This document shows, piece after piece, positions 9,566 through 17,946 of a stretch of 64,000 nucleotides of DNA (positions within the stretch are counted from its first letter, which is position 1; each line of letters begins with the position of its first letter). The notes beneath the pieces were generated by a model. The model saw only the letters and a list, made by a program, of their open reading frames with translations. It did no database searches and was not told the origin of the DNA. A program made the position numbers and the translations under genes. The DNA is from SVTX01 sp964526505 (GTDB lineage: Bacteria; Bacillota; Clostridia; Oscillospirales; CAG-272). The stretch is taken from contig CAZGJC010000002.1 of NCBI GenBank assembly GCA_964526505.1, forward strand, positions 1-64,000, read 5' to 3'.

Positions 9566-9610
9566 AAAAAACTCACTTGTTGTCAAATTTCGGCAACAAG
9601 TGAGTTTTTT
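9566..9610 (+). terminator. Bidirectional terminator between alaS and the small membrane protein gene
   Basis: 11-bp stem (9572-9582 with 9594-9604), 11-nt loop, flanked by an A run on the left and a T run on the right, so it can stop transcription from alaS and from the convergent 9633-9893 gene. Confidence 0.85.
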
Positions 9611-9632
9611 GTACTTGTGTAACAAGAAAATA

Positions 9633-9893
9633 TTATTCGCCTTCGTGGAAAACTATTGTGTCCACTTCGCCGTCTCCGTTGGTGTCTATCATAGTAGCGT
9701 CCGCCTCTCCGTCACCGTCAATATCTATTTCGGCGAGTACTTTGTGTGCATTGTTTTTCTTTTTCAAGATGAGTTTTACTGCTATGGCAATCGCCGTAAC
9801 AGCACAAATCACACCGCATATTATTGCGATAATTTTAAACGCACTGCATTTTTTGCTTTCTTCTTCAACTACAATAAATTCGGGTTTTTTCAT
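9633..9893 (-). CDS. Small membrane protein with tandem DxDxDG calcium-loop-like motifs
   Basis: 86 residues, unknown function. Layout: a short charged N-terminus (MKKPEFIVVEEESKKCSAF), one hydrophobic segment (about residues 20-44), a KKK stop-transfer patch, then a short tail with two EF-hand or dockerin-like loops, IDIDGDGEAD and IDTNGDGEVD, about 13 residues apart. Such acidic loops often bind Ca2+, but they may be too short here to fold alone. The topology is inferred: with Lys after the membrane segment, the tail is probably cytoplasmic unless the segment is a re-oriented anchor. Start ATG 9893 has a perfect AGGAGG 6 nt upstream. A 34-codon membrane peptide gene lies just upstream on the same strand. 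Confidence 0.7.
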   Translation of the reverse strand: MKKPEFIVVEEESKKCSAFKIIAIICGVICAVTAIAIAVKLILKKKNNAHKVLAEIDIDGDGEADATMIDTNGDGEVDTIVFHEGE

Positions 9894-9965
9894 TAAATAC
9901 CTCCTGATTTTCATCACGGGCAATATCATGTGGATAATTGTCCCGTGACATAAGTACTTTTAGGA

Positions 9966-10070
9966 TTAGTGTATAAGGTACACAATTGCCATATAAAATG
10001 ACGATAAGAGCATAAATGCCGTAATTGCTATTGCGGTAATACGCACCCAAAGTTTACGATTCTTTCCCAT
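9966..10070 (-). CDS. 34-residue hydrophobic peptide, probable membrane protein
   Basis: A short reading frame from ATG 10070 to TAA at 9966. A strong GGAGG lies about 8 nt upstream of the ATG. The peptide has a basic N-terminus (MGKNRKLWVR) and one hydrophobic stretch (ITAIAITAFMLLSSFYMAIVYLI), so it should sit as a single membrane helix. It lies 22 nt past the topoisomerase gene and 72 nt before the next small membrane protein gene, all on the minus strand, suggesting cotranscription. Its function is unknown. Similar tiny membrane peptides are common near housekeeping genes in Firmicutes, but I cannot name a family. Confidence 0.6.
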   Translation of the reverse strand: MGKNRKLWVRITAIAITAFMLLSSFYMAIVYLIH

Positions 10071-10092
10071 TTTTTTCACCTCCAAAAAATTG

Positions 10093-12333
10093 TCAATCAT
10101 ATATGCTTAATTGTTGTTTTTCTATATCGCTCTCAGAAAGAAGAACGCCGGTTGCCGGTAGTTTCAGTTTACGGTATCCCTTTGTGTTCTCGAAAATTTC
10201 TTCAAAGTTCGATACTACACGGGTGATTTTTACGTCTTGTTTGAGCGTCATAAGTTGAACTCCACCGGACGTTTTCGTTGTTTTTTGAGGAATCAACGAC
10301 GTTTTGATTATTATTGCTCTGTCATTTGAAGATATAAGCATCAATTCAAACGGTTTCTTTTCAGTTTCGGCAAATATCTCAACAATCGGCGACGCATTTG
10401 AACATACACTTTTCAGTTTTTTGCGTGTGGCGGTTGTTTCGTAAGCCTTTTGCGGTATTTTGACGCCTTTTCCGTTTTCGAATATATAGATGAAATTTTC
10501 ACCGTCATTGAATTGATTTTGAATATTCATAAACAAAGGTTTCTCACCCGCTTCCATTCCAAGTTTGGCAGGAACGAATTCACCCATGGCAGACGCCTTG
10601 CTGTTTTCAAAATCGCTCACTTTCGCACGATACATTTGACAGTGATCCGTTATGAAAATTATTTCATCTTTGTTTTCCGCATCGAAAATTTGACGCAAAC
10701 TGTCGCCGTCCTTGAAACGTTGTTCGTCGTTACCTTGAAGTGATTTGAAAGTAATCTTTTTGAAATAACCTTCCCTTGACAATACAAGTCGGCAAGGGTA
10801 GTTTTCTATTTCTTCTTCTTCGACATATGTGTCGATTTCGTGTGAATAAATAATTTGTGATTTTCTCGGTTGACCGTATTTTTTCTTTATTTCCGAAAGT
10901 TGTTTTGCAATTACGGCTTTAAGTTTATATTCGTCAGCCAATATTTCTTCAATCTCGGCGATCTGTTTTTTGAGATCCTCCATTTCGGATATTCGGTTCA
11001 AAATATACTCACGGTTCAGATTTCTGAGTTTTATATCCGCAATGAAGTTTGCTTGTATTTCGTCAATATCGAATTCTTTTTCGAGATTTGGAATTACGTC
11101 TTCGTCTTTTTCTGTTTTGCGGATAATTCTTATTGCCTTGTCTATGTCAAGCAGTATTCTTCCGAGACCGAGGAGCAGGTGAAGTTTATCTTTTTTCTTT
11201 TGAAGATCAAAATTCAATTCACGACGAAGGCATGCCATCCTGAATATTATCCACTCGGAAAGAATTTCGGAAACGCCCATTTGCCTTGGTTCCGCATCGA
11301 TTATGATATTGAAATTACATTTGAAACTGCTTTCAAGAGGTGTCATCTTGAAAAGTTTCTTCATAAGTTTATCGGGGTCAACACCCTTACGTAAATCCAG
11401 AGTTAATTTGAAACCGTCTTTGTCTATCTCATCTCGGAAATCAACTATTTCTTTGAGTTTGCCTTCTTTTATAAGTGCTGTGATTTTATTTTGTATCTGC
11501 TCTATGGTTGTTGAATAGGGAATTTGTATTACGTCGATACAATTTTCGGTTGCGTCATAGGTATATCTTGCACGTATTTTGAACGAACCGTCTCCGGTTT
11601 CGTAAATGGTCTTCATTTGCTCAAAATCGTAAATTATCTGTCCTCCTCCCGGAAAGTCGGGGGCTTTTACGATTTCCATGAGTTTTTCTGTGGGCAAATT
11701 CGGTTTTTTGAGTATGGCTATTGTTCCGTCGCATATTTCGGCAAGATTAAAAGAACAAATATCCGATGCCATTCCGACGGCAATACCGCTATTTGGAGTT
11801 ACCAGAATATTCGGAAACGTTGTGGGCAACAGAACGGGTTCTTTCATTGTTCCGTCGTAGTTATCCATCATATCCACGGCATTCTTATCTATACCGTCGA
11901 ATATTTCGTTACAGAATGTGTCAAGTTTTGCTTCCGTATAACGGGGAGCGGCATATTTCATATCTGACGAATACTGTTTACCGAAACTTCCTTTTGAGTC
12001 TATGAACGGATGAAGCAGGGTTTCGTTTCCTCTGGTAAGTCGTACCATTGTGTCGTAAATAGACTGGTCTCCGTGTGGGTGAAGTTTCATCGTTGATCCG
12101 ACTATATTTGCACTTTTTGTTCTCGGACCGCTTATAAGTCCCATCTTATACATTGTATAAAGAAGTTTACGATGAGCAGGTTTAAAACCGTCTATCTCAG
12201 GTATTGCACGGGAGACAATGACGCTCATGGTATATGGCATATAGTTTTTTTCAATTGTCTCGGTAATAGGCTGATTTACGACAGGGGCGTATACCAGTTC
12301 TTTTTTTTCTTCCTGTTTCTTTTTTCTCGCCAT
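10093..12333 (-). CDS. parC: DNA topoisomerase IV subunit A-like protein (GyrA/ParC family)
   Basis: Type IIA topoisomerase breakage-reunion subunit: cuts both DNA strands through a phosphotyrosine link. 746 residues, shorter than typical GyrA (~820-840). N-terminal winged-helix domain: IPEIDGFKPAHRKLLYTMY, GSTMKLHPHGDQSIYDTMVR, and the catalytic Tyr in AAPRYTEAKL near residue 130. A coiled coil and a short beta-propeller follow. I do not see the GyrA box (QRRGGKG type), which argues for a topoisomerase IV-like subunit and not gyrase. The B subunit gene, often adjacent, is not next to it; upstream is tsaC, with a 41-nt gap. The ATG at 12333 begins MARKKKQEEKK, a lysine-rich start common in clostridial members. 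Confidence 0.85.
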   Translation of the reverse strand: MARKKKQEEKKELVYAPVVNQPITETIEKNYMPYTMSVIVSRAIPEIDGFKPAHRKLLYTMYKMGLISGPRTKSANIVGSTMKLHPHGDQSIYDTMVRLTRGNETLLHPFIDSKGSFGKQYSSDMKYAAPRYTEAKLDTFCNEIFDGIDKNAVDMMDNYDGTMKEPVLLPTTFPNILVTPNSGIAVGMASDICSFNLAEICDGTIAILKKPNLPTEKLMEIVKAPDFPGGGQIIYDFEQMKTIYETGDGSFKIRARYTYDATENCIDVIQIPYSTTIEQIQNKITALIKEGKLKEIVDFRDEIDKDGFKLTLDLRKGVDPDKLMKKLFKMTPLESSFKCNFNIIIDAEPRQMGVSEILSEWIIFRMACLRRELNFDLQKKKDKLHLLLGLGRILLDIDKAIRIIRKTEKDEDVIPNLEKEFDIDEIQANFIADIKLRNLNREYILNRISEMEDLKKQIAEIEEILADEYKLKAVIAKQLSEIKKKYGQPRKSQIIYSHEIDTYVEEEEIENYPCRLVLSREGYFKKITFKSLQGNDEQRFKDGDSLRQIFDAENKDEIIFITDHCQMYRAKVSDFENSKASAMGEFVPAKLGMEAGEKPLFMNIQNQFNDGENFIYIFENGKGVKIPQKAYETTATRKKLKSVCSNASPIVEIFAETEKKPFELMLISSNDRAIIIKTSLIPQKTTKTSGGVQLMTLKQDVKITRVVSNFEEIFENTKGYRKLKLPATGVLLSESDIEKQQLSIYD

Positions 12334-12374
12334 ATTTTAGTATGACCTTACCTTTTCTGTATTTTGTATACCTT

Positions 12375-13415
12375 TTACTTTATTTCTTTTACGGTGTGTG
12401 CCGCCGCCCGTATCATTCTGTTATACAAAGCCATGCCTATTCCGTCTTTGCTTGGCAGGTGGGCGTATATTACATCCGGTTCATATTTATCCGCTTCTCG
12501 TAGGGCAGAGAACAGATTCCTCGCTTGCGTTGAAAGATCGTTTCGTCTTCCTATACATATAAGCCCTTCGGCTGACAGTTCGTTCGTCTCGTCGTCGTAG
12601 CAAAGTATAGTACAATTCTTCGTTTCTTGTTCTTTTTTCAAAAATTCGATTACACGGTTATTTTCTCCTTGCAAAAGAACAAGGGGAGACGTCGGGGCAT
12701 AGTGCTTGTATTTCATACCGGGTGACAGCGGTCTTTCGTTTTCGGAAAGCGTTCCTTCTATTGTTGGGGAGATCGATACTTTATCACAAACGCAAAGCAG
12801 GGCATCATAGGTTATTCCTCCCGGACGTAAAAGCGTTAGTGAATTGTCGGAATTTATCATAACTATCGTGGATTCCAAGCCTATTTCGCATTCGCCACCG
12901 TCTATAATCATATCCACTTTTCCGTCAAGATCGTGTATGACGTGTTCGGCTGAGGTGGGAGATGGCTTACCCGACAGGTTTGCCGATGGTGCGGCTATCG
13001 GTACTTCCGCAGACTTTATTATTGCACGTGCGATTTCGCATGACGGACAACGAATTGCCACGGTTTCAAGACCGCCCGTGACCTCGTGAGGAATGGTATC
13101 TTTTTTTGGCAAGATAACGGTGAGCGGACCCGGCATAAACGCTTTTGCGAGTTTATAGTAAATTTCGTTCGTATACGCATATTTTTCCGCTTCTGACGGC
13201 TCGCATATGTGTATTATTAACGGGTTGTCGGAAGGACGACCCTTTGCCGAATATATTTTTTTTGCCGAGTCGGGATTTGTTCCGTCTCCGCCAAGACCGT
13301 AAACTGTTTCGGTGGGAATAACGACAAGCCCCCCGCTTTTTATGATTTTGCCTGCGTTATTTATTTCATTAACCGAGAGGGAAACGTCTTTTATTTTTAC
13401 AACTTGTGTGTTCAT
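12375..13415 (-). CDS. tsaC: L-threonylcarbamoyladenylate synthase (Sua5 type)
   Basis: Makes threonylcarbamoyl-AMP from threonine, bicarbonate and ATP, for the t6A modification of ANN-decoding tRNAs. 346 residues: an N-terminal YrdC/TsaC domain (VIPTETVYGLGGDGTN, KGRPSDNPLIIHI, APSANLSGKPSPTSAEHV) and a C-terminal Sua5 domain (from about residue 235; SPGMKYKHYAP linker). The start codon overlaps the prfA stop by 4 nt, showing translational coupling. Partners tsaE and tsaB are at 59.5-60.7 kb. Confidence 0.93.
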   Translation of the reverse strand: MNTQVVKIKDVSLSVNEINNAGKIIKSGGLVVIPTETVYGLGGDGTNPDSAKKIYSAKGRPSDNPLIIHICEPSEAEKYAYTNEIYYKLAKAFMPGPLTVILPKKDTIPHEVTGGLETVAIRCPSCEIARAIIKSAEVPIAAPSANLSGKPSPTSAEHVIHDLDGKVDMIIDGGECEIGLESTIVMINSDNSLTLLRPGGITYDALLCVCDKVSISPTIEGTLSENERPLSPGMKYKHYAPTSPLVLLQGENNRVIEFLKKEQETKNCTILCYDDETNELSAEGLICIGRRNDLSTQARNLFSALREADKYEPDVIYAHLPSKDGIGMALYNRMIRAAAHTVKEIK

Positions 13416-14491
13416 ATGCTTTCACTCTTAGAGTTGATTTTTTCGGCGGTATCGGCAGAGATAAGTGCATCTATCATATTGCCGATATTGCCGTTTACAA
13501 AACTTTCCAAAGAATACAGGGTGAGTCCTATCCTGTGATCTGTTACACGTGATTGAGGATAATTATATGTGCGGATTTTTTCACTACGGTCGCCCGTCCC
13601 AACTTGGCTTTTTCTGTTCGATGCGATTTTTTCCGACTGTTCACGCTGTTTTATATCGTATAATTTCGCCTTTAACATTTTTAGTGCTTTATCTTTGTTT
13701 TTAAATTGGGAACGTTCCTCTTGACATTCTACGATAATTCCGGAAGGTTTGTGCGTGAGTCTTATTGCAGACTCGGTTTTATTTATATGCTGACCGCCTG
13801 CTCCGCTCGATTTGCATGATTCGAAAAGGAGATCGGAGTCTTTTATTTCAATTTCGACGTCTTCAACTTCGGGGAGAACGGCAACTGTTGCTGTGGACGT
13901 TTGTATTCTGCCCTGAGATTCCGTTTCGGGTACTCGTTGCACACGATGAACACCGGATTCGAATTTAAATCTTGAATATGCACCATCGCCGTCAACGCAA
14001 AAAACTATTTCTTTAAATCCTCCGAGTTCTGTCGGATTTGAACTTAAAACGGAAGTTTTGAATCCTGAGTTTGTTGCATACATTGTATACATACGATACA
14101 GAACTGCGGCGAACAGTGCCGCTTCTTCACCGCCTGCACCTGACCTTATTTCAACGATTACGTTTTTGTCGTCGTTGGGATCACGTGGAATGAGCATTAA
14201 AGTCAGGTCATTGTGCAAGGTTTGAATCTTGGCTTTTGAAATTTTGAGTTCTTCCGATGCAAGTTCTTTTAAATCATCGTCTTTCGATTCCGAAAGAATC
14301 TGTTCTGCATCGGAGATATCCTGTTTTACGGATTTGTATTCTCTGTATTTTTCGACTATCGGAGAAAGAACGTTGAATTCTTTTACGGCTTTTGCGTAAA
14401 GTTTTGCGTCGGATAATAGGGAAGTATTATTTGCAAGTTCAAATTCGAGTTTTGTGAATTTTTCCTCGGTTTGTTGAAGTTTATCAATCAT
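13412..14491 (-). CDS. prfA: Peptide chain release factor 1
   Basis: Recognises UAA and UAG and triggers peptide release on the ribosome. 359 residues, full length. The GGQ motif is in SGAGGQHINKTES near residue 230. The PxT-type stop-recognition segment reads RVPETESQGR, with Glu between Pro and Thr. The C-terminal RTYNYPQSRVTDHRI block is conserved. The start overlaps the aminopeptidase stop (TAATG), and the stop overlaps tsaC by 4 nt, so it sits inside an operon. prmC, the methyltransferase that modifies the GGQ Gln and often lies next to prfA, is not here. Confidence 0.96.
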   Translation of the reverse strand: MIDKLQQTEEKFTKLEFELANNTSLLSDAKLYAKAVKEFNVLSPIVEKYREYKSVKQDISDAEQILSESKDDDLKELASEELKISKAKIQTLHNDLTLMLIPRDPNDDKNVIVEIRSGAGGEEAALFAAVLYRMYTMYATNSGFKTSVLSSNPTELGGFKEIVFCVDGDGAYSRFKFESGVHRVQRVPETESQGRIQTSTATVAVLPEVEDVEIEIKDSDLLFESCKSSGAGGQHINKTESAIRLTHKPSGIIVECQEERSQFKNKDKALKMLKAKLYDIKQREQSEKIASNRKSQVGTGDRSEKIRTYNYPQSRVTDHRIGLTLYSLESFVNGNIGNMIDALISADTAEKINSKSESI

Positions 14492-15861
14492 TATGCTTTA
14501 CAGAAAGCAAGGAATGCCTTATGTGCAGTGTAAACGTCGGTTTTGGATACGACTTCATAAGGAGCGTGCATGGAGATTACCGGAACCCCGAGGTCAACGG
14601 TTTCAATGTTATGTTCCGCAATAAATTTAGCAACGGTTCCGCCACCGCCGAGGTCGTTTCTTCCCATATCGCCCGCTTGCCAGATTACGCCGTTATCTTC
14701 CATTATTTTTCTTATCCAAGCGACATATTCCGCAGGAGCGTCGTTTGTTCCCGATTTTCCGCCGTGACCTGTATATTTAGACATAGCGACACCGCAGTTT
14801 ATGCGAGTAACGTTCTTGGGGTCGTAGCATTCCGAGAAGTTCGGATCGAAACAGGCTGTTACGTCGGCAGAGAGACATTTGGAATTTGCCTTGCAAGCAA
14901 AGTAATTTCCGCCGAGGGCGTTGCAAATGGATTGCATAATATCGGTAAACAGTTCGGATTTCATACCTGTGTTTCCTTCGCTTCCGATTTCTTCTTTGTC
15001 TGCGAGGACAACCATAACGGTGTGTTCGGTGTCATCTGATTCAAACAAAGCGGTAAGGGAAGGATACGCACATACTTTGTCATCGTGACCGTAAGCACAG
15101 ATAAGAGAACGGTCAAATCCAACGTCACGTGCCTTTCCGGCAGGAACTACGAATATATCTGCCGAAAGAAAATCTTCTTCGTCAATTCCGTATTTCTCAT
15201 TTATAAGAGTCAGAATATTCATTTTTATGGAATTGCTTTCTTCACCTTCTGCAATAGGGCGTGAACCGAGCAATATGTTGAGATTTTCAGCGGGAATTGC
15301 CGTTCCGAGTGTTTTTTGGCTTTGTTCCTGAGCAAGGTGAGGAAGAAGGTCGTTGATGTAGAATATGGGATCTGCGTCGTCATCGCCAACGTTTATATCT
15401 ACCACTTCGCCACTCTTTTTAACTATTACGCCGTGAAGAGACAAGGGGAGCGCAACCCATTGGTATTTACGCACACCGCCGTAATATCTTGTCTTTGCAA
15501 AGCAAAATCCACCGTCTTCATAAATGGGCGACTGCTTGAAGTCAAGTCTCGGGCTATCTATGTGAGAGGCGAGTATTCTCATACCGTTGTTGATATTTTC
15601 GCTTCCTATTCTGAACAAGAAAAGGCTACGTGAACGGTTATTATAGTAGTATTTTTCACCGGGATTTATTTCCATTCCGAAATTATATGGTTTATAGCCA
15701 TTTTCTTCTGCAAGAGCAATAGAATGTTTTACAGCCTCACGCTCTGTTTTTGACTTGTTGAGGTAGTCGACGTATCCGTTACAGTATTCATAAGCGGTAT
15801 TTATTTGCTCGCTTGTGCTTTCTTTGTAAAAGTTTTTCTTTTTGTAGGTAAGTTCGCTCAT
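14491..15861 (-). CDS. M18 family aminopeptidase
   Basis: Zinc metallopeptidase that removes N-terminal residues, usually acidic or neutral, from peptides; cytosolic and multimeric in known members. 456 residues, normal for M18. Visible metal and catalytic motifs: the His in RILASHIDSPRLD near residue 95, the Glu pair in LADKEEIGSEGNTG near 295, the GHGGKSGTNDAPAEY block, and the C-terminal His in VISMHAPYEV. A good ribosome site (AAGGAG) precedes the ATG at 15861. It lies 26 nt after the lytic transglycosylase gene and overlaps prfA by one base. Confidence 0.92.
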   Translation of the reverse strand: MSELTYKKKNFYKESTSEQINTAYEYCNGYVDYLNKSKTEREAVKHSIALAEENGYKPYNFGMEINPGEKYYYNNRSRSLFLFRIGSENINNGMRILASHIDSPRLDFKQSPIYEDGGFCFAKTRYYGGVRKYQWVALPLSLHGVIVKKSGEVVDINVGDDDADPIFYINDLLPHLAQEQSQKTLGTAIPAENLNILLGSRPIAEGEESNSIKMNILTLINEKYGIDEEDFLSADIFVVPAGKARDVGFDRSLICAYGHDDKVCAYPSLTALFESDDTEHTVMVVLADKEEIGSEGNTGMKSELFTDIMQSICNALGGNYFACKANSKCLSADVTACFDPNFSECYDPKNVTRINCGVAMSKYTGHGGKSGTNDAPAEYVAWIRKIMEDNGVIWQAGDMGRNDLGGGGTVAKFIAEHNIETVDLGVPVISMHAPYEVVSKTDVYTAHKAFLAFCKA

Positions 15862-15887
15862 AATTTGTATCTCCTTGAATTTAAAAT

Positions 15888-16481
15888 TTATTCGTTATAA
15901 AGTTTGTCGTATTTTTCTATGTATTTGTTAACTTTATCAACGTATTTTCTTGTCTCTTTTATGGGAATTTTGTCAAGTGTTTTTCCGTCGGAAGAATATT
16001 TTGGATTTTCCAACCAGTCGTTTACGTTTCCGAGACCGGCATTATATGCGGCAAACGTAATTGACCAATCACCGTAAATATTGTGCAAGTATGATAGATA
16101 ATACGTACCGTATCGTATATTTGTTTCGGAATCGAATAGCATTCCGGAATCAAGATATTCTTTGAGATGCGTATCGGTAAGTTCTTCAAACGTGCTTGGC
16201 ATTATTTGCATAAGACCTATCGCTCCGGCACCGGATTTGGCGGTATAATCAAACCCGCTTTCCGCTTTTATCACGGAATATATTATGTGTTCGGGAACGT
16301 CATATTTCTCGGAATATTTATTTATAATATCCGAATATTCCGACGGTTTGTTAAATCTTGCATATTCGATTTTAGTGATGATAAAATCAAATACAAAGCC
16401 TAAAATGAAAGCCAAAACGAGGGATATGACAATCGCCGAGGTATACCTTTTTCGCATAATGGTTTTATCGTTGTATTTCAA
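15888..16481 (-). CDS. Membrane-anchored lytic transglycosylase (SLT domain)
   Basis: Likely cleaves the MurNAc-GlcNAc bond of peptidoglycan to give anhydro-MurNAc ends. 197 residues: one N-terminal membrane segment (about residues 14-35) and a Slt70-like catalytic domain from about 55, with the catalytic Glu in YSVIKAESGFDYTAKSGAGAIGLMQIMP and the AAYNAGLGNVNDWL motif. Start: TTG at 16481, with GGAGG ~8 nt upstream and a 4-nt overlap (TTGA) with the coaE stop; an in-frame ATG at residue 9 is the alternative. The same gene often follows coaE in Clostridia. Confidence 0.9.
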   Translation of the reverse strand: MKYNDKTIMRKRYTSAIVISLVLAFILGFVFDFIITKIEYARFNKPSEYSDIINKYSEKYDVPEHIIYSVIKAESGFDYTAKSGAGAIGLMQIMPSTFEELTDTHLKEYLDSGMLFDSETNIRYGTYYLSYLHNIYGDWSITFAAYNAGLGNVNDWLENPKYSSDGKTLDKIPIKETRKYVDKVNKYIEKYDKLYNE

Positions 16482-17092
16482 TCTATCCCCTCCAAAATTT
16501 TCTTTTGCTTGAATAGGCTGATAATATTTTTTTGCAAATTTTCTTTGTTTTCATCGTTGTACAGAACAACATCAGAGTTCTCTATATAGAAATCGTCAGG
16601 TTTTTGAGAATCTATTCTGGAAATTGCATTATCAAATGATATGTTGTCACGCAGAGCTATTCTTTCAGCACGTAAATTCTTGTTTGCAAGTATGGATATG
16701 ACAAAATCACATACATTATTAAGCCCGGACTCAATGAGCAACGGAGCGTCAATAATGCAACAACGAACGTTCTGCGAGTCGTAGTACCTTAAAATTTGGT
16801 TTATCCTCGCACAAACATACTTGTGCGTAATAAGGTTAAGTTTTTCCAACTTGTCGGAGTTTTCTTTGCCGAAAACCAATTTTGAAAGAGCGTGTCTATC
16901 AAGTTGACCTCCCGGATTGAGTATGCCGTATCCGAAGACTTCGATTATTTCATCTAAACATGGAGAGGGCGGAACTATTAGGTTGTGATATACAACGTCG
17001 GCGTCAATATACTCAATATGATATTTTGACAGAAAACGAGCCACTTCACTTTTTCCCGAACCGCTCGGCCCCGTTAAGCCTATCACGACCAT
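16478..17092 (-). CDS. coaE: Dephospho-CoA kinase
   Basis: Phosphorylates the ribose 3'-OH of dephospho-CoA, the last step of CoA synthesis. About 204 residues, normal. P-loop GLTGPSGSGKSEVAR at the N-terminus, DADVVYHNL near residue 30, and the VVDAPLL-like CCIIDAPLLIESG near 115. The ATG at 17092 has AAGGAG upstream; the longer frame from 17125 lies close to the promoter. First gene of the minus-strand group coaE - lytic transglycosylase - aminopeptidase - prfA - tsaC. Confidence 0.93.
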   Translation of the reverse strand: MVVIGLTGPSGSGKSEVARFLSKYHIEYIDADVVYHNLIVPPSPCLDEIIEVFGYGILNPGGQLDRHALSKLVFGKENSDKLEKLNLITHKYVCARINQILRYYDSQNVRCCIIDAPLLIESGLNNVCDFVISILANKNLRAERIALRDNISFDNAISRIDSQKPDDFYIENSDVVLYNDENKENLQKNIISLFKQKKILEGID

Positions 17093-17130
17093 ACACAGTT
17101 TCTCCTTGTGATAAAAATATACCAAAATAT

Positions 17131-17159
17131 ATTATACCTCATTTGCTCTTTTTTTGCAA
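17131..17159 (-). promoter_or_regulatory. Sigma-A promoter of the coaE-prfA operon
   Basis: TTGCAA (17154-17159), 17-bp spacer, TATAAT (17131-17136) on the minus strand, about 40 nt before coaE. Confidence 0.7.
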
Positions 17160-17199
17160 GTGGTTAAGGAAAATCTTTTGAAAAACAAATGAAAAAATA

Positions 17200-17228
17200 T
17201 TGCTTTTTCATTAACATTATTGTATAAT
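17200..17228 (+). promoter_or_regulatory. Sigma-A promoter of the HAD-murB group
   Basis: TTGCTT (17200-17205), 17-bp spacer, TATAAT (17223-17228), about 30 nt before the HAD gene. Confidence 0.65.
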
Positions 17229-17259
17229 GATAATATATTTTACATATTGTGAGGAAAAC

Positions 17260-17946
17260 ATGCCTAAATATGACATTTTGCTTTTCGATGCAGATCAAAC
17301 TTTGCTGGATTTTCGCCGTTCCGAAAAGGAAGCGGTAATTGATTGTTTTAATAGTTTTTCCATTCCCACAACCGATGACAATATAAAACTGTATTCAAGC
17401 ATAAACGATTTTTATTGGAAAATGCTTGAACGTGGGGAAATCGAAAAAAGCAAACTGCTGGTGGAGCGTTGGAGAACTTTCGGAAAGAAATGCGGTCTTG
17501 ATTTTGATGCCGAAAAAATGAGTTCACTTTATCTTGAAAATTTGTCCCATAAGTCATATGTAATAAATGGTGCTACGGAGATTTGCGAAAGACTTTCTGA
17601 ATTTTGCAGACTCTATATTATTACAAACGGGAACAAAAAAGTTCAAAACGGAAGATTTTCAAAATTGAAGTTGTCCGAATATTTCAAAGATAGATTCATA
17701 TCGGAAGATATAGGGTATGAAAAACCAAATATAAGATTTTTCAAAGAAGTTGAAAAGAGAATAGAAAATTTTGACAGAGAGCATTCCATTGTAATAGGCG
17801 ATTCATTGACCAGTGATATAATGGGAGGCATAAATGCCGGAATTGATACGTGCTGGTATAATCCGGATAGACACAAATGCCCCGACAATATAAAAATCAA
17901 CTATACAGTGCGGAGTCTTTCTGAAATCGAGGAAATTGTTTTATGA
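17260..17946 (+). CDS. HAD-superfamily phosphatase, YjjG-like
   Basis: Probable nucleotide or noncanonical-nucleotide phosphatase of the YjjG/YfnB group; substrate inferred from family only. About 228 residues. HAD motifs in order: I, LLFDADQTLLDF at the N-terminus (two Asp); II, LYIITNGNKKVQ; III, the Lys in GYEKPNIRFF; IV, IVIGDSLTSDIMGGINAG. A helical cap lies between I and II. The ATG at 17260 has TGAGGA upstream; the ATG at 17227 overlaps the promoter. Its stop overlaps the murB start (ATGA), so the two are coupled. Confidence 0.88.
   Translation: MPKYDILLFDADQTLLDFRRSEKEAVIDCFNSFSIPTTDDNIKLYSSINDFYWKMLERGEIEKSKLLVERWRTFGKKCGLDFDAEKMSSLYLENLSHKSYVINGATEICERLSEFCRLYIITNGNKKVQNGRFSKLKLSEYFKDRFISEDIGYEKPNIRFFKEVEKRIENFDREHSIVIGDSLTSDIMGGINAGIDTCWYNPDRHKCPDNIKINYTVRSLSEIEEIVL

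Noticed and set aside
11524..11967. Plus-strand frame of 147 codons
   Set aside because: It is antisense to the topoisomerase gene and has no family signature.
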